From: AEGEAN-183 sp964614345
Lineage (GTDB): Bacteria > Pseudomonadota > Gammaproteobacteria > Magnimaribacterales > Magnimaribacteraceae
Length of the DNA stretch: 64,000 nucleotides
Direction of reading: 5' to 3'
Assembly (NCBI GenBank): GCA_964614345.1
Contig: CAZTLP010000003.1
Span: forward strand, 12,644 to 76,643
The translations under genes were made by a program, and so were the position numbers. Positions 60,590 to 64,000 of the stretch are shown one piece after another; within the stretch, counting starts at the first letter, position 1; the number at the start of each line of letters is the position of its first letter. The notes beneath the pieces are model-generated. The model saw nothing but the letters and a program-made list of their open reading frames with translations, made no database searches and was not told where the DNA came from.

Positions 60590-61458
60590 GTATTTTATTA
60601 AATAAAAATACTAAGGTAATTTGTCAAGGGTTTACAGGATCCCAAGCAACTCAGCATTGTGAACAGTGTATTGACTACGGCACTAGACTTATGGGTGGAG
60701 TTACTCCAGGAAAAGGGGGACAGACCCATTTAGATTTGCCTGTTTTTGATACCGTTGTAGAAGCTGTTAACGAAACAGGATCTACAGCTAGTTTAATATT
60801 TGTGCCTGCTCGATTCGGCAAACAATCAATTCTAGAAGCTGCAGAGGCTGGTATAGAACTTATCGTTTGTATTACAGAAGGCATACCAACTTTAGACATG
60901 GTAGAAGTGAAGGTAAGATGTGATGAATTAGGCTCGAGATTAATTGGACCTAACTGTCCTGGAGTGATTACTCCTGGAGAAAGTAAAATGGGGATTATGC
61001 CAGGCAACATTCATTTGCCCGGAAAGGTTGGAGTTATATCTAGATCAGGCACCTTAACTTATGAGGCAGTTAAACAGACTACAGATTTAGGGTTTGGCCA
61101 AAGTAGTTGTGTTGGCATAGGAGGGGATCCTGTTCCAGGATCAAGTTTCATCGATATGCTTGGACTCTTCGAATCTGATCCTGATACAGAAGCAATTGTG
61201 ATGGTCGGCGAAATAGGAGGTACAGCGGAAGAAGCAGCAGCCGAATTTATTCAAAGTGAAGTATCAAAACCTGTTGTTTCTTATATAGCAGGTGTTACTG
61301 CTCCTTCAGGAAAGAGAATGGGGCATGCAGGGGCTATAATTGCTGGAGGTAAAGGAACAGCAGAAGAAAAATTTAAGGCTCTTGAAGCAGCCGGAGTACA
61401 TACAGTCAGGAGCCCAGCAGAAATTGGTTCGGGTGTAGGAGAAATAACAGGGTGGTAA
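60586..61458 (+). CDS. sucD: Succinyl-CoA synthetase alpha subunit
   Basis: CoA-binding subunit with the phosphorylated His. TTG 60586 inside the TTGA overlap with sucC begins MSILLNKNTKVICQGFTGSQ; 290 residues. Signature pieces are GTRLMGGVTPGKGG, LIGPNCPGVITPGESKMGIMP, GIGGDPVPGSSF and the active His in GHAGAIIAGGKGTAEEK. The next gene overlaps it by 7 bp. Confidence 0.97.
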   Translation: MSILLNKNTKVICQGFTGSQATQHCEQCIDYGTRLMGGVTPGKGGQTHLDLPVFDTVVEAVNETGSTASLIFVPARFGKQSILEAAEAGIELIVCITEGIPTLDMVEVKVRCDELGSRLIGPNCPGVITPGESKMGIMPGNIHLPGKVGVISRSGTLTYEAVKQTTDLGFGQSSCVGIGGDPVPGSSFIDMLGLFESDPDTEAIVMVGEIGGTAEEAAAEFIQSEVSKPVVSYIAGVTAPSGKRMGHAGAIIAGGKGTAEEKFKALEAAGVHTVRSPAEIGSGVGEITGW

Positions 61459-62297
61459 ATTACAAACATTTAAGGCTTGAAGATAACGGAGAAATAATCA
61501 TTTGTTATTTATCCAACCCGCCTACTCACACTTTAACAGCTCAAGGGTTAATGGAGATCCATGACTTTCTCGACTCTTTAGCTAGCAATAAAAAGCTTAG
61601 AGTTTTAGCTTTTACCGGAGCAGGCGAAGATGTTTTTATTAGACATTATGAAGTAGGGGAGTTAGCAGATTCTGCTGAAAAAAACATTAGTAAGGAAGAA
61701 GGAACGAAGAAGACAGACAATAATTCAACCAAAGAGCTTCATGGTTTTCACAAAATGCTATTAAAGATGAGAGATTTAGATGCCATCGTCATTGCTGGGA
61801 TTAATGGAAATACAGCAGGAGGTGGTTGTGAATTCTCATTAGGATGTGACTTGAGAGTTATGTCTGCAGGGGACTATTTTATTGGGTTACCAGAAACTGG
61901 TGTGGGGATACTACCAGGTGGCGGAGGTACTCAACGTTTATCAAGATTAATTGGAACCTCTAGAGCTTTAGACTTGATATTGCATGGAAGATTAATAGCT
62001 AATACGAAAGCCTTAGAATACGGAATTATTAATGAAATACTTCCCAAGGACTCTTTTAATGAATCTTTAAAAGAGTATTGTCAGGTATTAGCCGACCGCG
62101 CTCCAATTGCTTTGAGAGAAGTTAAAAAAGCTATACATAAAGGTATAGATCTACCGTTAGAAGAAGCTTTATTGATAGAACAAGAAGCTTTTAATAAGAC
62201 TATGAACTCAAAAGATGCTGCAAGAGCAATGAGAACAATGCTTAATGCCAAAGAAGAAATAGATGTTATTTCTAAGTTAGAGTGGTCAGGAGAATAA
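61452..62297 (+). CDS. Enoyl-CoA hydratase/isomerase family protein
   Basis: Crotonase-fold protein, 281 residues from GTG 61452. The oxyanion-hole region GINGNTAGGGCEFSLGCDLRVMS and the helix ETGVGILPGGGGTQRLSRLIG carry the hydratase Glu/Gly pattern. The first oxyanion loop (GEDVFIRHYEVGELADS) differs from ordinary FadB-like hydratases and includes a polar insertion (about residues 68-95). Placement after sucCD suggests co-transcription. Substrate is undetermined; it could be a hydratase, isomerase or thioesterase-like member. Confidence 0.85.
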   Translation: MVNYKHLRLEDNGEIIICYLSNPPTHTLTAQGLMEIHDFLDSLASNKKLRVLAFTGAGEDVFIRHYEVGELADSAEKNISKEEGTKKTDNNSTKELHGFHKMLLKMRDLDAIVIAGINGNTAGGGCEFSLGCDLRVMSAGDYFIGLPETGVGILPGGGGTQRLSRLIGTSRALDLILHGRLIANTKALEYGIINEILPKDSFNESLKEYCQVLADRAPIALREVKKAIHKGIDLPLEEALLIEQEAFNKTMNSKDAARAMRTMLNAKEEIDVISKLEWSGE

Positions 62298-62302
62298 TTA
62301 CT

Positions 62303-63328
62303 TTATTCTTCAGCTACCCTTACTACCTGTTTACCAAAGTTTTTACCACTCAGTACATCTCTTAGTGCTTGAGGTGCATTTTCCAAACCTTCACTCACTG
62401 TCTCTCTATATTTAATCTTTCCTTCTTGTATCCAGTTAGAAAGTTCTTTGGTAGCCTCTGGCCATTCTTCAAACCATTCAGTTACAACAAAAAATCTATG
62501 CTCTGGAGTAGGATCTAGAGCTCCAAAAACATGAAAGGGAGTCTCTTCTTTTTCCATGTCAGTTGAATTGTAATGTGCTATAAAACCGCAAATTGGAATT
62601 CTGGCCCCTGGGTTAAGGTTGTTGGCCACAGCTTTGGAGACTTCTGCCCCAACATTTTCAAAATAAATATCAATCCCGTCGGGACAAGCAGCTTTTAGAT
62701 CTGCTTCTAAGTTTCCTGCTTTGTAATCAACACAAGCATCAAAACCTAACTCATCAGTTACATAGGAACATTTGGTTTCTCCACCGGCAACTCCTACAGC
62801 TCTACAACCTAATATTTTAGCCATTTGACCAACAACAGTTCCGACAGCACCTGAGGCAGCTGAGACAACTACAGTCTCTCCTGATTTCGGTTTACCGACT
62901 CTCAATAATCCAAAATAGGCAGTTCTGCCAGGCATGCCAACTGTACCCAGGTAAGTTGATAGTGGAACTACTTTAGGATCAGCTTTAAATAATTGCCTGT
63001 CATCTCCGTGCGCTACTATGTAACTTTGCCATCCTCGATGCACGCAAACATAATCACCTACACTGAAGTTATCAGATTTACTTTCTACAACTACGCCAAC
63101 GCTTTCACCCGTCATAACCTCACCAATTTTTATAGGATCAGCATAAGATTTGGCATCATTCATTCTGCCTCTCATATAGGGGTCAATAGATAGGTAGAGT
63201 GTTTTAATTAAGATACTGCCTTCCTTAACTTCAGGGATTGGGACTTCCTCTAATTTCCAACAATCGTCATCTGGCATACCCTCAGGTCTTTTGTTAAGAA
63301 CCCATTTTTTGTTTATTTTTTCAATCAT
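62303..63328 (-). CDS. NADP-dependent MDR oxidoreductase (CurA/leukotriene-reductase type)
   Basis: Zinc-independent medium-chain reductase that reduces alpha,beta-unsaturated carbonyls. The 341 residues contain SIDPYMRGRMND, GRTAYFGLLRVGKPKSGETV, the Rossmann motif SAASGAVGTVVGQMAKILGC and DIYFENVGAEV, matching the CurA family. It converges with the enoyl-CoA hydratase gene with a gap of 5 bp. Confidence 0.92.
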   Translation of the reverse strand: MIEKINKKWVLNKRPEGMPDDDCWKLEEVPIPEVKEGSILIKTLYLSIDPYMRGRMNDAKSYADPIKIGEVMTGESVGVVVESKSDNFSVGDYVCVHRGWQSYIVAHGDDRQLFKADPKVVPLSTYLGTVGMPGRTAYFGLLRVGKPKSGETVVVSAASGAVGTVVGQMAKILGCRAVGVAGGETKCSYVTDELGFDACVDYKAGNLEADLKAACPDGIDIYFENVGAEVSKAVANNLNPGARIPICGFIAHYNSTDMEKEETPFHVFGALDPTPEHRFFVVTEWFEEWPEATKELSNWIQEGKIKYRETVSEGLENAPQALRDVLSGKNFGKQVVRVAEE

Positions 63329-63370
63329 TTTCTTCCTTTGTTAGATTATTATTAACTCCATTCAAGTACT

Positions 63371-63604
63371 TTAGTCTTCTTTATTATTCCCTTTTTTTTC
63401 AATAAGAAAATAAAAAGGTTCTTCATTAGTTTTCTTATCTAATAAATTATGACCTAAGAATTTACAAAATCTATCAATATCCCTCTCTGTGGAAGGGTCA
63501 GTAGCATAAAGTTCTACTTTTTCCCCTTTAGAAATTTCTTGTATAGCTTTGTGAAGCATCATTATTGGTTCAGGGCACAGTAGTCCTTTAGCATCAATTT
63601 TCAT
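63371..63604 (-). CDS. tusA: TusA-family sulfurtransferase
   Basis: A 77-residue sulfur carrier with KGLLCPEPIMMLHKAI (persulfide Cys10 in CPEP) and the ATDPSTERDIDRFCKFLGH segment, both as in E. coli TusA. Canonical TusA accepts sulfur from IscS for tRNA 2-thiouridine formation. It is the second TusA-like gene in the window. It lies 18 bp after the MATE gene on the same strand. Confidence 0.92.
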   Translation of the reverse strand: MKIDAKGLLCPEPIMMLHKAIQEISKGEKVELYATDPSTERDIDRFCKFLGHNLLDKKTNEEPFYFLIEKKGNNKED

Positions 63605-63622
63605 TTAATTAAATTACCAACA

Positions 63623-64000
63623 TCATAATTTTAATTTAAAACCATCTAATCTCATGTCATTAAAAGATAAATTCTTCTTCTCTAACTCTAAACTTTTAGA
63701 AGTTACATAGTTCATTCTCCAAACCATTAAGGCTGCACATACGAATAAACCAATACACATTCCAGTCCACATTCCAGGAGCTCCTAATTGTACATTCCAA
63801 AAATCTGTTACTGCTAGGCTATAACCGAAAGGCAAGGCAAATATCCAAAAAGATATCAACATTATGAACATAGGCATAAGAGTGACTTTATAACCTCTTA
63901 AGCTGCCTTGAGCCCCAATTACAAGGGCGTCAGCGATTTGGAATAAGGCTGCAAACATGAGGAGTATCATGCCCAATTGCTTAACATTAGGATCTTGAGT
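63623..64000 (-). CDS. MATE-family efflux transporter, C-terminal part (5' truncated)
   Basis: The last 125 residues or so of a multidrug and toxin extrusion (NorM-type) antiporter. LFQIADALVIGAQGSLRGYKVTLMP matches the segment after helix 8 in NorM (DA-x5-GALRG), followed by three more helices and a short tail. The frame is open to the window edge (TQDPNVKQLGM upstream), so the gene begins beyond 64000. Confidence 0.9.
   Translation of the reverse strand, partial: TQDPNVKQLGMILLMFAALFQIADALVIGAQGSLRGYKVTLMPMFIMLISFWIFALPFGYSLAVTDFWNVQLGAPGMWTGMCIGLFVCAALMVWRMNYVTSKSLELEKKNLSFNDMRLDGFKLKL

Noticed and set aside
1..64000. Mobile elements, CRISPR arrays, defence islands, rRNA
   Set aside because: No transposase, spacer-repeat pattern, restriction or toxin-antitoxin genes, or rRNA sequence was seen; the only integrase-like piece is the DUF6538 domain at 40.7-40.9 kb.

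Overview
The window is a chromosomal stretch of an AT-rich, gene-dense, streamlined gammaproteobacterium. Gene order matches ancestral gammaproteobacterial blocks (mraY-murD-ftsW-murG-murC-ddl; pyrG-kdsA-eno-ftsB-ispD-ispF-surE-pcm; fmdB-aspS-yebC then ybgC-tolQRAB-pal-cpoB-tRNA-Lys; dapA-bamC-purC; iscRSUA-fdx-iscX-ndk; rodZ-ispG-hisS-yfgM-bamB-der; sdhCDAB-lpd-sucCD). Spacing is close to zero and low-GC codons dominate. A marine SAR86-like or similarly reduced lineage fits, but this is inferred from style and synteny, not proven. A 100-N scaffold gap at 45277-45376 indicates a draft, probably metagenomic or single-cell, assembly. I see no insertion sequences, CRISPR arrays, prophage or rRNA.

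Layout. 1-6136: peptidoglycan precursor and division genes (dcw cluster without ftsQ, ftsA or ftsZ after ddl). 6121-8888: rpsF-rpsR-rplI-dnaB with a candidate ribosomal-protein leader. 8991-15788: pyrG, kdsA, eno, ftsB, isoprenoid genes ispD and ispF, surE, pcm. 15807-19942: DUF368 membrane protein, fdxA, pncC, SOS-controlled recA, and a short prolyl-tRNA synthetase. 20040-28031: a cysteine-free FmdB relative, aspS, yebC, a small PD-(D/E)XK nuclease where ruvCAB normally lies, the Tol-Pal system and tRNA-Lys. 28040-36000: small membrane and hypothetical genes, HIT protein, BepA-like protease, TusA-like protein, PerM-like permease, Bcp, dapA, bamC, purC. 36002-40903 (minus): a three-gene 2-oxoacid:acceptor oxidoreductase module whose first protein is a GltD-like flavoprotein carrying an integrase-type DUF6538 domain at its N-terminus. 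41070-44125: ISC iron-sulfur operon without hscBA. 44146-51238: ndk, rodZ (broken only by the gap artefact), ispG, hisS, yfgM, bamB, der. 51238-54635: oligopeptidase B and an MFS carrier. 54690-61458: succinate dehydrogenase, lpd and succinyl-CoA synthetase with no sucAB. 61452-64000: enoyl-CoA hydratase, CurA-like reductase, TusA and the end of a MATE transporter.

How the parts fit together. The recurrent theme is precise internal loss from conserved operons: ftsQAZ, nlpD-rpoS and mutS, ruvCAB, hscBA, rlmN-pilF and sucAB are each missing from their usual slots. Two slots suggest replacement rather than plain loss. The 2-oxoacid:acceptor oxidoreductase module could take over 2-oxoglutarate decarboxylation from SucAB, and the PD-(D/E)XK nuclease could take over Holliday-junction cleavage from RuvC. 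Iron-sulfur assembly (isc) is divergent from, and next to, the iron-sulfur-rich oxidoreductase operon. All seven convergent gene pairs meet within -20 to +16 bp, so there is almost no space for conventional terminators between them.
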